Shown here: positions 24,287 to 35,110 of the stretch, piece after piece | How positions within the stretch are numbered: the first letter of the stretch is position 1 | How the letters are laid out: each line of letters opens with the position of its first letter | Source of the DNA: Sphagnum compactum | Taxonomy: Eukaryota > Bryophyta > Sphagnopsida > Sphagnales | Reading direction: 5' to 3' | Length of the DNA stretch: 64,000 bases | Assembly (NCBI GenBank): GCA_965153455.1 | Contig: OZ234498.1 | Span: forward strand, 14,198,001 to 14,262,000 | The notes under the pieces: generated by a model | Databases searched by the model: none | The model's input: the letters and a program-made list of their open reading frames with translations, nothing else | What the model was told of the DNA's origin: nothing | Made by a program: the position numbers and the translations under genes

Positions 24287-27263
24287 TTAAGGAACTGTCT
24301 GGGGGCGCCAGGAATCTGCTTGCAGGAAGTTTTGGGCAGAGAAGTATTCTGCCTGTTGAGGTGAAAGCTGAGATGACCAATATATGCGTTGAGATGGGTT
24401 GACAGCACCAGGCCCATAACTGTCAAGTTCTGCATCCAGTAGTGTGTCAAGTGCAAATAGTCCACTCCATGGAAGCCATCCTATAGGCTGGATTATGGGA
24501 GACAAATATGTGTACAGAAAGATGGTGCGAGAGTAAAGCTTCCATGGCCTGCCTAAGTAGGCTAAATTTGTGGATGGGCTTTGTTGAAAAGCCTGCTCGT
24601 ATTCAGGAGTTCCAAACACAGAGCAATTCTGAAAGATGAGAGCTGTCTTTTGTCCTGGATCTATTCTACCCTGAACCACACACAAGTGGAGTTTTGAATT
24701 AGAATCAATGCATCACATCTATTCAAGATTCAACCCACTCCCTGTGAGTCCCTGATACTCTATGCCCTAAAGTGGTAAAACTCTAAACCCTAAAACTCAT
24801 CTTATGATTACTTTTAGAAAAACCTCCTGTGGTTCTTGCTTAGGCTTTATAAGACAACTCTTTACTAAAGTGATGTTCATTGATATAAGTTGCCTTCCAA
24901 ATGCACAATGAAATTTCTCCAAGTGCTTTACATGTGCAAACTAGGGGTGTTCATCATCTGTGTACGTTACATGTATACAAATGACATGTGCATTTTGTTT
25001 TGTTTTGTACCTGTGCAGTCAAGGTGCTCGTGATGGCTGTGGGTCTTCCAACCCGGACAATTATATTGCAGTTCTGGAAAAAAGCAGCAGCATTTCCAAA
25101 GATGAAATCAACGGTCCCTTCAATTGAACAGTTGTAATAGAGTTGGCGCAACGCATGTGTGTACAGTGAGTCTTGGAAACCGACTATAGAGCAACTCTGG
25201 AACACAGAATGATCGCTGTCTACTCTTAGTGCCACAGCTTGATGCCCATCAGGACCTGCAGTATTTTCAAATGTGATGCCCTGGGCCATGAAACCAGCTC
25301 CATCCACAGCTGTCCGTATTCCCATCATATTACACACAAGGCAATATTAGGAAGGATTCTTTGAGCAATGATTTCAAATGGAGCGTGATGATGTATGTTA
25401 CTTGAGCATCTCAAATCTGTTGAACAGATCATTAGAAATGATCAAATGATCACTCGCTAATACAATGAGTATTAGAATCAAATTGAGGTGATGATTCTGA
25501 TACAATGAAACACAATATCCTTGCCTTGCTAGGCAAGGCCAACAGACTACCTTGCTTCATAGATAGATATGCAAAGAGAAAGATTTGAGAGAGAGAAGAG
25601 AAGAGAAAAACTTATTTTATCACACATATCAAAGAGAGGAAATGTGTGTGTGTTAGAGAGAGAGAATTAGGGCAAAAGGATGGAAATGTTTTGATGACCT
25701 AACTTACCCACAGTGGGTGTGAGCCAAGTGATCATCCCTGGAATGAGTGCAACGCTCATGTTGCCAGTGATGATGGTGTTGTCGACGCCATCGCCTATGA
25801 ACATCAGGTTGGTTTTGTCTTTGGGAATCCTCACCACTTCATTGTACACTCCTGCTGTTATGTAGATCACGTACCTGCCGTATTGCTCCCACCACAACCC
25901 ACCCACGCACTCTCTCTTTTGCATCAGTGAGGAGTCAGGACTCAGTCAGTCCGAAAAACCAAAACCAAAACAAACAAACAAACAAAGTTCTCTTCACACG
26001 AGCTTTTCTCCCGACCCGAGAAAAGTCTTTGTTGCATGACGATGAGTTGCTCGGTTCTCGCAAACAAGAAAAAAATTTGCAACGAGATTTGTCTCGCATT
26101 GCAAGACAAGATTGCCGAATTGCAGTTCAAAGAATTCAGGAATGCAGAGCAGAAGAAATGAAGCTGGAAAATATCTCTCTGATGCAGCTCGCAAAATTCA
26201 GAACATCTGTCTGTCTGTGATCTTCGCAGAATTCTGACCTTGATGTGCTCCAGGAAGGAGCTTCATCAACTGCCGTCTGAATGCTGGAATAACCATTAGC
26301 AGCAGCAGAAGCAGCAGCAAGAGAAACCGTAACAGAGGGTTCGAATTTGAGTTCGCCGTGCAACCAGCTGGAGGTCTCTTTCGCAATCCAGTCGGGGAAG
26401 AGATCGGTGTAGGAAGTGGTGGCAAGCTCCGCAAGCTGCTCCTGTCTGGTTTCCGGCGGCGGCTTCCAGAGCGAAGCATCAGGGCCGTAGTTGATGAGTG
26501 CATCCGCCATCGCCAGTGCGTTGCTCATGATCTCCAAGCTCACGTTCAAGCTTGCCAGCAGCTCGGGAATCAAAGGAAGAGTCGAGAAGAATTGGTTATA
26601 CGCGCTCAGTGGTGAGTAGCAATCTGTGCCATAGCTCAAAGCTGCACTGAGCCATGCTTGAATGTCTGCAAGAAGCAGAAGCTGCTGCTGCTGCTGTACA
26701 GTGTACGCGCTTTCCGCGTTCTGGAGATGGAAAACAACGAGATCCAAGACCTCGGAACACTGCGTTGAGACGGAAATCAAGCTTGCATTCCCTGCAGCCC
26801 CCACCTGGGAAGCGAGCGTTTGTCCATCCGCCAGTGCGTCGTAAGCTCTCTCGAGTGCAATACTTGTGAGAATCGCTGCTAGATCTTGTGCAGTAGCTGC
26901 ACCAAAGGTACGCGAGTCGGAATACAACGCGTCGCTACAAGCTGCGTCTGGGTACAGTGTGGCACCGCACGCGAGCGCGATCAGGTCTGGTTGAGGAGGC
27001 GGCTGCTGCAGGAGACGACGACGTTGTTGCGTCAGAAGAACCGGCGATTGTTGATGAGGAGAGACTGCTATGGTTTGCGCCTCTGCAGCTCCTTGTATAA
27101 GCACGAGAAAAGCTGCTGCGGTGCAGAGAAAAACGATGGCAAGAGAAGAAGCAGCGATGGCGGCGGGGATTCTTCTATTCCTTGAAACCAATCCTTTCAG
27201 TGCAATATAGTTCTTCTTGCATCGACGACTTGCATGATCTTCTCCTTGCTCTATTATCGCCAT
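24287..27263 (-). CDS. PME: Pectinesterase with N-terminal PMEI pro-domain, four exons, 624 aa
   Basis: Cell-wall enzyme that removes methyl esters from homogalacturonan. Exons on the - strand: 27263-26239, 25874-25708, 25309-25011, 24670-24287, all GT-AG and in phase (1875 nt). The N-terminus has a basic stretch and a membrane or signal-anchor segment (about 32-59). A PMEI-like domain of helices follows, with four Cys in [20 protein letters not shown] and GTDCYSP. The catalytic beta-helix domain starts near [12 protein letters not shown] (about 325). It keeps [14 protein letters not shown] (Gln421), GFQDSLY (Gln443, Asp444), VDFIFG (Asp465) and YLGRPW (Arg538, Trp540), so all catalytic residues are present. 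The dibasic RRLL cleavage motif usual between the domains is missing there. RRRLL occurs instead near residue 82, before the PMEI domain. The start codon is the first ATG of the open frame. Confidence 0.95.
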
Positions 27264-27605
27264 CTCATCAAAGTTTCACAATCTCTCTAGATACTTGCAA
27301 CTACATGAAAGCTTCACAATCTCTCTACTTGCTGCTCCATCAAAGCTTCACCATCTTATCAAAAGGAGCTTCACAATCTCTCAGCTGCCTTTTATTCTAA
27401 CTTCAACCGACTCAATTCCCAGATCAAAGCCGCACAATCTCTTTACTTGCTTCATCAAAGTTTCACAATTTCTCAGCTACTTGCAGCACCGTCAAAGCTT
27501 CACAATCTCTTCACTTGCTTCATCAAAGTTTCACAATCTCTCAGCTACTTGCAGCTTCATCATCAAAGCTTCACAATCTCTCTGCTACTTGCTCTCCATA
27601 CATGA
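27264..27605. repeat. Imperfect minisatellite just upstream of the PME start
   Basis: About nine copies of TTCACAATCTCTC-like sequence, most preceded by CATCAAAG and followed by CTACTTGC, with spacing of roughly 40-60 bp. The array begins directly upstream of the PME ATG. It therefore probably lies in the PME 5' leader or promoter, where it reads as GAGATTGTGAA units on the coding strand. Confidence 0.7.
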
Positions 27606-28908
27606 TTCCAGAGTGCCCACCAAATTAAGGCTCCTGAATTTTGCTCATCTCTTTGCAGATTGCAGGGTACAAATCCTTGCAAAAATGAAAAACTGAAACT
27701 CACCCACCTACAAACAACAACAACAGAACTAGAGATGAAAGCATCAGGAAGTTTTGTTCTCTACCACACCAAAAAACACGAGAGAAACTCTGTCTGTCTA
27801 TCTCTCTGTGGTCCAGTTTCAAGAAATTCTTGCAAACCTGAAAATGAAGGTCACCTACTTGTAACAGCAATAGAAAGCTTGTATTTGCATCACACCAAAA
27901 CTCAACCCAGAAATGAAATCCTTGTTGCAAGAATTGCAGTTTGGGGAGAAAAATGCCTTGCAAAATCTGAAACTAATAAAACAACAGATTGGAGATCTAG
28001 ACTACATATGTACAACAATCAGCCAGTGGGCTGTATGTATATCACAGCAAAATTGTAACTCATCAGAGGCCAGCCAGCCAGCCAGCTGCTGGTGCCAATT
28101 TCCCCAACCACAGTAGAGGCCCCAAAAAAAAAATCAGAGATGGTTGGAGATGCAAACTGTGGTTGATTGCTGCAAACTCTCTCATACCCACAACACTGGT
28201 TTGATGGTTGTGAAAAAAAAACCTGCCAAGAATTCCACTGCAACAAAACACTAACAAGAAGAAAAACAAGAAGAAGAAGAAGAAGAAGAATAAGAAATTG
28301 GGTAACCCTCAGAGTTGGTTGTCCACAATGCAGATCATGTGAAATCTGGAAAGACTTTCATTGCAAGAAAATTTCACTCCAAGAAAGAAAGAAAAGAAGA
28401 AGAAGAAGAAGAAGAAAAGGGATGTTGTAATAAGAGTCTTCCCCTATTCAATTGTCAAAAAGTAACAGCTGATTGTCTTCTTCTTGTGTTTGAATACCAA
28501 AGGCCAAATAGGTAACTGAAATCATAGCTCACCCTGGTACCAACCAACAATGAAGTAAAAGAGACAACAAAAGTGCATAATCAGATAGCAAACATATTAT
28601 TGAAGTAGTGGAAAGGACAACAAAAAGAAAAGGATCTACACATGGGGTTTTTTTTTTTTTTTTTTTTTTCCCCCTAAATTTTAATTAAAATTATTTATTT
28701 AATAAAATAATCTAATAAAATAATTATTTTATTTTATTTATTTTTAGGGTGGCGAATTTTTGTCATTTTTTAATCTATTATTCAAACAACCTTTATTTTA
28801 ATAAAAACATTTGGGGTAAAATTTTGCACAACCCATAGGACTATTTTTAAAGAAAAATGTAGACAATTTTTAAGGTTTTGGGTACACAAATTTCACTAAG
28901 GGCCAAAT
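27606..28908. other. PME upstream region with simple repeats; no gene recognised
   Basis: No supportable gene. Contents: a CCAG/CAGC run (about 28070-28090), AAG/GAA microsatellites (about 28262-28292 and 28380-28416), and GGGG followed by 22 T and CCCCC at 28644-28674. The moderately GC-rich left part may be promoter or leader of PME. Confidence 0.5.
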
Positions 28909-29196
28909 AAACAAAGGGGTGTGTCACATCGTCGCCTTGCCATTTACATCAAGAAGTATTTATTTTAAGGCAAAAGCAGAACTACGGAAGCTCAAATATT
29001 TCACCATGCAAAAATTATATAATCTTCCAAAAAAAAAATCCTCTAAAAGAAACCAAAACCCTTTCAAGATATTACAACTCTATGATAACTAATCTCAAGA
29101 TTCTACACAAGCCAAAATATCATCTTTCAAAAATCCTCATATGAAAATAGACCTATTATTTATTACCTAGTAAGGGGCCTATAAAAGTCCCTTAAG
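28909..29196. repeat. Direct repeat A, copy 1 (pairs with 30629-30886)
   Basis: Shares ordered blocks with 30629-30886. Examples are GTCACAT-GTCGCCTTG near the start, AATCCTCTAAAAGAAACCAAA, CATCTTTCAAAAATCCTCAT and a final TCCCTTAAG. Small indels separate them; by eye about 80-85% identical. No coding capacity. Confidence 0.75.
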
Positions 29197-29777
29197 TTAC
29201 TATACTCTATAATGAATCTAAACACAATATCCTTCTTTGCCTTCTTGGTAGTATGCAAGGCCAACAAATCATGTTCCGAAGCTCTCTCTCTCTCACCATT
29301 GTTAATGATTAGGACAACAACTGAACAAGACATAAGACGTGCACAATAACCAAAGGAGCTGTAAGAAGAAGAAGAAGAAGAAGGACAGCGACATTAATTG
29401 TCAGACCCATTTGGGCATTCAATCAATATTTCAATATTTAATTAAAATATTAAACAATTAAATAAGATCCAAATTATATTCATAAGTGAACAACATAGTG
29501 AACGTAACAAAATAAAAGGTGTAAAATACATTGAAGTCCATCATTTTCATTCATGCCATGATGTTTGCATTATTTTTTTACTGAGATATATTAAACATAT
29601 TTGCACCAGTTTTTTTTTCAAAATTTTGGGGTGAATTTTTTTTGCAATTTTTTTTTCGAACCTGAGAAATATGACACATACAAAGGTTTTTTTTTGTGGA
29701 AAAACAAGGGCCCTAATTTGCCAGATTTTGAAATTATTTTCTTTTGAAAAAACATCAGATTTCTGAAACAGGTTTTT

Positions 29778-30170
29778 ACATTGTTTCATGTAAGATTAAA
29801 TACCCAATTAAACCAAAATTGCATAGGGCTGAAATAAGCCATGAATCATAAAGAATGAAGTAGTTTTTATAAATAAGCAAAATATCAAATTTGTTAACCT
29901 CCCCTTACTTACTTCTAAAGCTTTAGGTTAAATGTTTTTAATAGTCCTGAGTTTCTATATATTTTAGATTGCCATGCTTGAAGATGACCTAATTTTCCAC
30001 CCTCCATGTTTTAGGTTCAAGCTCTATATCATGTTAGGGTGTTGTAGACCCGAGCGAATGTGTAGTTCTTGCCTAAAGGCATGACCCAATAACATAACAA
30101 CAATAATGAGATACTATAACAATCCAGGATGGTTGATCCTTGTACTCCAATGAACAAGATGTTAATACGA
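29778..30170. repeat. Inverted repeat B, left arm (pairs with 31208-31593)
   Basis: Reverse-complement match over roughly 390 bp to 31208-31593. Conserved blocks include TTGTTTCATGTA, GCATAGGGCTGAAAT, CTAAAGCTTTAGGTTAAATG, GTTGTAGACCCGAGCG, TTGCCTAAAGGCATGACC and GTACTCCAATGAACAAGATG. No coding frame of note. Confidence 0.85.
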
Positions 30171-30628
30171 ATATTAATATGCATAATAATCCATTAATAA
30201 TATCCCCGATTAAATTTTTTTTCTCACTCTTCAAAGTCGATATCGACTACCCCAAAGCTTTCATTACATTATTATGTGAAGGAAAGGGAGACAACAATTC
30301 TGAAATAAAGCATTTAGTTTTCTCCCTTACTTGATTTTTGATAATTTTCATAAGTTAGAATGTGCAACTCTTTGATCACAAAACTCACTACGTTTATCGA
30401 CCAGTTTAAATAATTTATCCAAATGTGTTGTTCATTGTAATCAACGATTAAGTGCTCTCTACATGTATTCAAATTTTTGTGTATCCATCACATGATGACA
30501 AGATCACAAGAGGAGTCCATTTAACACTTGTAAAAATAAAACACATCTAACTCAAAAGTCAATGTGAGGGTCCATATAATGTTAAAACAATTTTGTTTGA
30601 CAAAATTTGATTGCTATCACATAGTCAA

Positions 30629-30886
30629 AACAAGGGGTGCGTCACATTGTGGCCTTGTCATTGACATTAAAAAGTATCTTAAGGCAAAAGAAGAATTACG
30701 AAAACTCAAATTATTTCATCATACAAAAATATAATCTACAAAAAATCCTCTAAAAGAAACCAAAATCCTTCAAGATATATTATAACTCTATAACTAATCT
30801 CAAGTTTTAACACAAGCCAAAACATCATCTTTCAAAAATCCTCATATAAAAATAGACCTATTACCAAGGAGCCAAAATCCCTTAAG
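30629..30886. repeat. Direct repeat A, copy 2, inside the loop of inverted repeat B
   Basis: Second copy of repeat A in the same orientation as 28909-29196. It lies within the loop of about 1.04 kb between the two B arms. Confidence 0.75.
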
Positions 30887-31207
30887 CTAATATGTTAAAT
30901 ATTTATCATCCTTATGGATGTCATTTAAGAGGGTTGAGCTATATTACATGGCGAGCTCTGCTGGTTATGGTAGTCGGCAAGTAGTCTCATTCAAATCTTT
31001 CACTTTGAAGGACAAGGTTGATGGTAGCCCTTCACCCACAAATGGCAATCACACCCTTTAGAGTTAATGCGGGCTTCATAGCTCAAGCCCATGCCAAAAA
31101 AACAAAGGGGCAAAAAAGTGTGTGAGTTTAATTATTTGCAAAGAAGACTCCCATTAATATGTTCCATAGTGCATCAACTCATCCTATGATATTGACTACC
31201 TTTGGGT

Positions 31208-31593
31208 ATCAACATCTTGTTCATTGGAGTACAAGGATCATCCATCCTGCATTGCTGGATCTTATTATTGTAGTTTACGTTATTGGGTCATGCCTTTAGG
31301 CAAGGACTACACATTCGCTCGGGTCTACAACACCTTAACATGATATAGAGCTTGAACCTAAAATGGGGAGGGTGGAAAAATAGGTAATCTTCAAGCATGG
31401 CAATGTAAAATATATTGAAACTTAGGACTATTAAAAACATTTAACCTAAAGCTTTAGAAGTAAGTAAGGGGAGGTAAGTGAATTTGATATCCCACTTATT
31501 TTGAAAAACTACTCTATTGTTATGTATCATAGCTCATTTCAGCCCTATGCAATTTTGGTTTAATTGTGTAATTAATCGTACATGAAACAACAT
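31208..31593. repeat. Inverted repeat B, right arm
   Basis: Right arm of the large inverted repeat, starting ATCAACATCTTGTTCATTGG and ending at CATGAAACAACAT. With the left arm it could fold into a stem of about 390 bp, or it may be the long terminal inverted repeats of an old DNA element. No clear target duplication was found at the outer edges. Confidence 0.85.
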
Positions 31594-32649
31594 TAAATAT
31601 TGTTGATAAAGTAGTCAGGAGTGCAAATTAGGATTTATTTTTTTGGTTTGTTGTGATGTCACCAAACTAGCAATAATCCACAAGCGGGTTATGTTAGCCT
31701 TGAGGTCCTTCTTAAGTCACATGAATTTTTAAACTTAGCCTTGAAGATTTCTATTCTCTTCACAAGTGATTGTATACAAGTTGTTAAAGTACTTGAAGTT
31801 GGAAGAAATTGCCATTTTGGTGTAAAACATTGGTTGCATGATCTCATCAAGTTTGATGTGTTTCACATTGAAATTTTGTCTTAGTACTAGGCCTAACAAG
31901 TTTTGTTTGTGTATACAATTTGTTTGCTTTGTGTGTGTGTGTGTGTGCAAGCCTTGTGTTGTAATGGGTAATTAAAGGTTTGAACTCCCCCAATAGTCAA
32001 TTTTCAGCAATTGTATGTTATTATAATTGTGCATAGTTTGTGTGTTTAGATTTTTAAAAATGATTTATGTGCTTTTGTGGGTGTATTTTGAAGAAGGCTT
32101 GTGTTGCAATGGGAGGTTTAGGGGGTTCAATTTCCTCATAAGCCAGATCACAAATTTATCGCCACCTTGAGAAAATTGTTGATTGCCATAGATGTACGTC
32201 TAAAGTGTTTTAAAATCACCTCATTTCTTTAGGTGAGCCAAACAAGCATAGTCAAATTAAACTCCATTACAAATCCCAAGGTCACCAAACATTCAATTGA
32301 CACAAAAAAAATTTTAAAAAAAAACCAAGTGTCTTCAAAATTCTAAAAAATCACTTACGCCTCCTACAAACATTTAACCAAACCATAGCCGTTGAGCTTA
32401 TTTAACCAAACTTTGCCATTGAGGCCATGGTGGATGCTTGCTTCTAGCCATGAAAGCTATTTCTGAAACTTGATGAATAAAAACCTTGTTGCCCAAGGAT
32501 CAATGACAAATTGATCATGGCAGACAATTGCAAGCTGTACAAACTACAAAACTGCCACCACTACAAGTGGAGTTCGTCTTCACAATTAGAATGTTCTGAC
32601 AATGCAAAAAAAATGGCATATTATGTAACAACAACAACAACAACAAGAG

Positions 32650-32930
32650 GGACATGTGCATGTGTTGTGCATTCAGAAGCTTAGTAGGTGCCTTACTGAA
32701 AGGAGGTGCATCAGCCCTTTGGGTTGTTGCTCACCTAGTACTTTGTCACATGCACTGCCTGCAGCATCAGATCTGGGGTTCAAATCTCAAAGAAAGAGCA
32801 GAATTTTTGGGTGCTTGGTTGGGGAGGAGGGCAGGGGAAGGAGAGAGAGGAGGGCAGACATGGTGAAACCATCCCCAGATGTGCAGGATAAATCTCCCAG
32901 AGGTTGGCATATTCTCAAAAAATTAGGGGC
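32650..32930 (+). mobile_element. Possible tRNA-derived SINE
   Basis: AGCTTAGTAGG (about 32678) resembles a tRNA-type polymerase III A box, and GGTTCAAATCTC (about 32778) resembles a B box. GA-rich and unique-looking sequence follows. The spacing of about 100 bp exceeds that of a tRNA, and no target duplication or terminal tail was found. A second tRNA-like B-box motif (AGGTTTGAAGCCC) lies near 33213. Confidence 0.25.
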
Positions 32931-35004
32931 CTAGGGTGAGTGAGTTTGGATTTTGAGCCTTTGAAGAAAAAAGGTATTTTCTATTCTACTATTTTAGTTA
33001 AAAGATTAAGACTAAGCAATTATGGGTTTTGTGAGTTGTGAGCATAAATGTAAGTTAATAAAATTATTTTTGTTGTGCATGGCATTGCAAAATTATCATT
33101 TTGGAAATTATAGTACACGATATCCAATGAATCAAGATATGTGTAACAAGGGTTTTTAGCAAACTTAAATAGTGTGGGTAAGGCACCCACCACACAAAGA
33201 AAGGGGCTTCACAGGTTTGAAGCCCTTGGAACGACGGCAGTAGCCATTATTCTTGACATGGTATTCACCAGTGTTGGCCAATATTGAAGAAATAGCCCAT
33301 TGTCACAAGCGTCCAAGGTTTATGCATAACCAAACCAAAGGGTCTGAAATTAGTTAAGAACTGAAAAGAGATCCTGTGTGTCTAGTATAGTAAGAATCCC
33401 CATATTTCTATGTTTGGTTTTCAGTGCGTAGTCATGAATGTAAATTTTGATTAAAGATTGGTACTCAGAAAGAAATTCTTTAAGAAAACACTGGTAGCCT
33501 ATCCAAACCCATTCTCCTCCTTGAAGTTGAAAGTAAACTTGTTTAAATTGAACTGAATAGTGAAAGATGCTTGCTCAGCTACCATCTTACACCCATAGCT
33601 TAGAAAACTTACAGTCACCTGCCTAAGTCAAGGCACAGCCACCAAGTTTAGCTCAGACGTTTGGGGAGACTTAATACGGCAAACAAATGGCAAGTCAAAG
33701 CTTAGCGACCTTTAGGGGTAACATTGAATACAAAAGGAACCAATCACTGGTGATCTCATGCTTTGAATGAGTTCTAAGGTGAATGCGTAGTATGGGACCT
33801 GCTGGGTTGTAATATGGAGTGCGTGTGTTGACAGGCTAGAGTCAAGTGTGTATATTGTGGAGAGAATGAGGAGGTATACATGGTGACAACTTGAAACCGT
33901 GTTGAGTTTGGGTTTTGGCCAATGAAATGGGAAAAACATAGCCATATGACTGAAATCCATAACCTGACACTACTTTGAAACCCAAGGCAATGTCATTTTT
34001 TTTAAAAACATGGAAAGGAATTAGATCTCGTTTTGCCTGAGCAGATGGAAGTTGTAAGGAAGTAATAGCCGCATGACTGAAATCTACACTGAAATCTGAC
34101 AGTGTTTTGAATTGAGGGATTGTCAAGCAACAATGCATGCAAAAGGCAATGTCAGATGTTCTCCATGCAAAGAATTCTTTGTTTTTGTACACTTTTTAGA
34201 TGTTGGGTCATCTTTTTGCCCTTATTCTCGTCAAGACTTGAACCGCACTAAGAAGACCCATTGCATTGCATGAAGACTTCACCTAACTCTCATACTGTGT
34301 GGTTTGTGTTCAGTAGTTTCATCAAGAAACTATACTAACCATCTCCATACTTACCTAATAGTCACCTATTAACCGTCCTATCTACCCAGCCACCTACCTA
34401 CAGGAACCATCCTTTACAGGATCGGTTCTCAAGGTGAAACCTAACGTCAACTCAGTTGGTGTTCTCAGTTGGTGAAAACAGGATTCCAATGGATGGTGTG
34501 CTCGTGGCTGTTGGTGCAGTCTGCTGGCGACCATTTGAGAACATGGCACATGGTTTTAGTGAGAATAGAGTGTTATTCCTAAAGTCAGGCGATTAGGGGG
34601 CGAGAACAGCCAGTTTCGGCATAATAGGGCATCAAACGCGTAACTGGGGATGAAAATCTTACTAAAAGAAATAACTGGGACCCAAACTAATTTTTCCACC
34701 AATTTTGGTAGTAAATTGAGTTTCATCCTGTCTTTCCTTTTTCCTAAGCGCCTCCACTGCTGCTACATATATTTTCACTGCTCCTACCTGTGCAACTACT
34801 ATAATTACTCTCGAACCTTGTGCATTAAATGCTGAGTTTTATCGAATTTCATTACTTTGCGGATACCACTGAAAGAGGGGTTTAGGGGTGAAAGCACTCC
34901 CACACAGAGGGTGAAGACAGGGTGACTTTATGGATAACTCTAATGTATATAACTTATCCCCTTTAGTAGGAAGTCAGAAAGGTTCAACAGGCAAACAGGA
35001 TAGT

Positions 35005-35110
35005 AGCATACAATGAACAGAGAAAGTCACTCCAAATCTCCATTTCTCTCCTAACAGCAAACAGTGAACACAGAAAGAGAGTTGCTCCAAATCCACATTC
35101 TCTCTGAACA
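35005..35110. repeat. Two-copy tandem duplication
   Basis: GAACAGAGAAAG...CTCCAAATCTCCATTTCTCTC and GAACACAGAAAG...CTCCAAATCCACATTCTCTC follow each other, with AACAGCA-type joins and a period of about 55 bp. This may be part of an eroded LTR, but no LTR ends can be defined. Confidence 0.45.

Noticed and set aside
26358-27185. + strand ORFs at 26358, 26654 and 26886
   Set aside because: They lie antisense to PME exon 1, are Arg-rich through GC composition, and have no domain.
33842-34192. 116-codon - strand ORF overlapping another at 33712-33960
   Set aside because: It has no domain, and the two frames share duplicated CATATGACTGAAAT-like blocks, which suggests repeat sequence rather than a gene.
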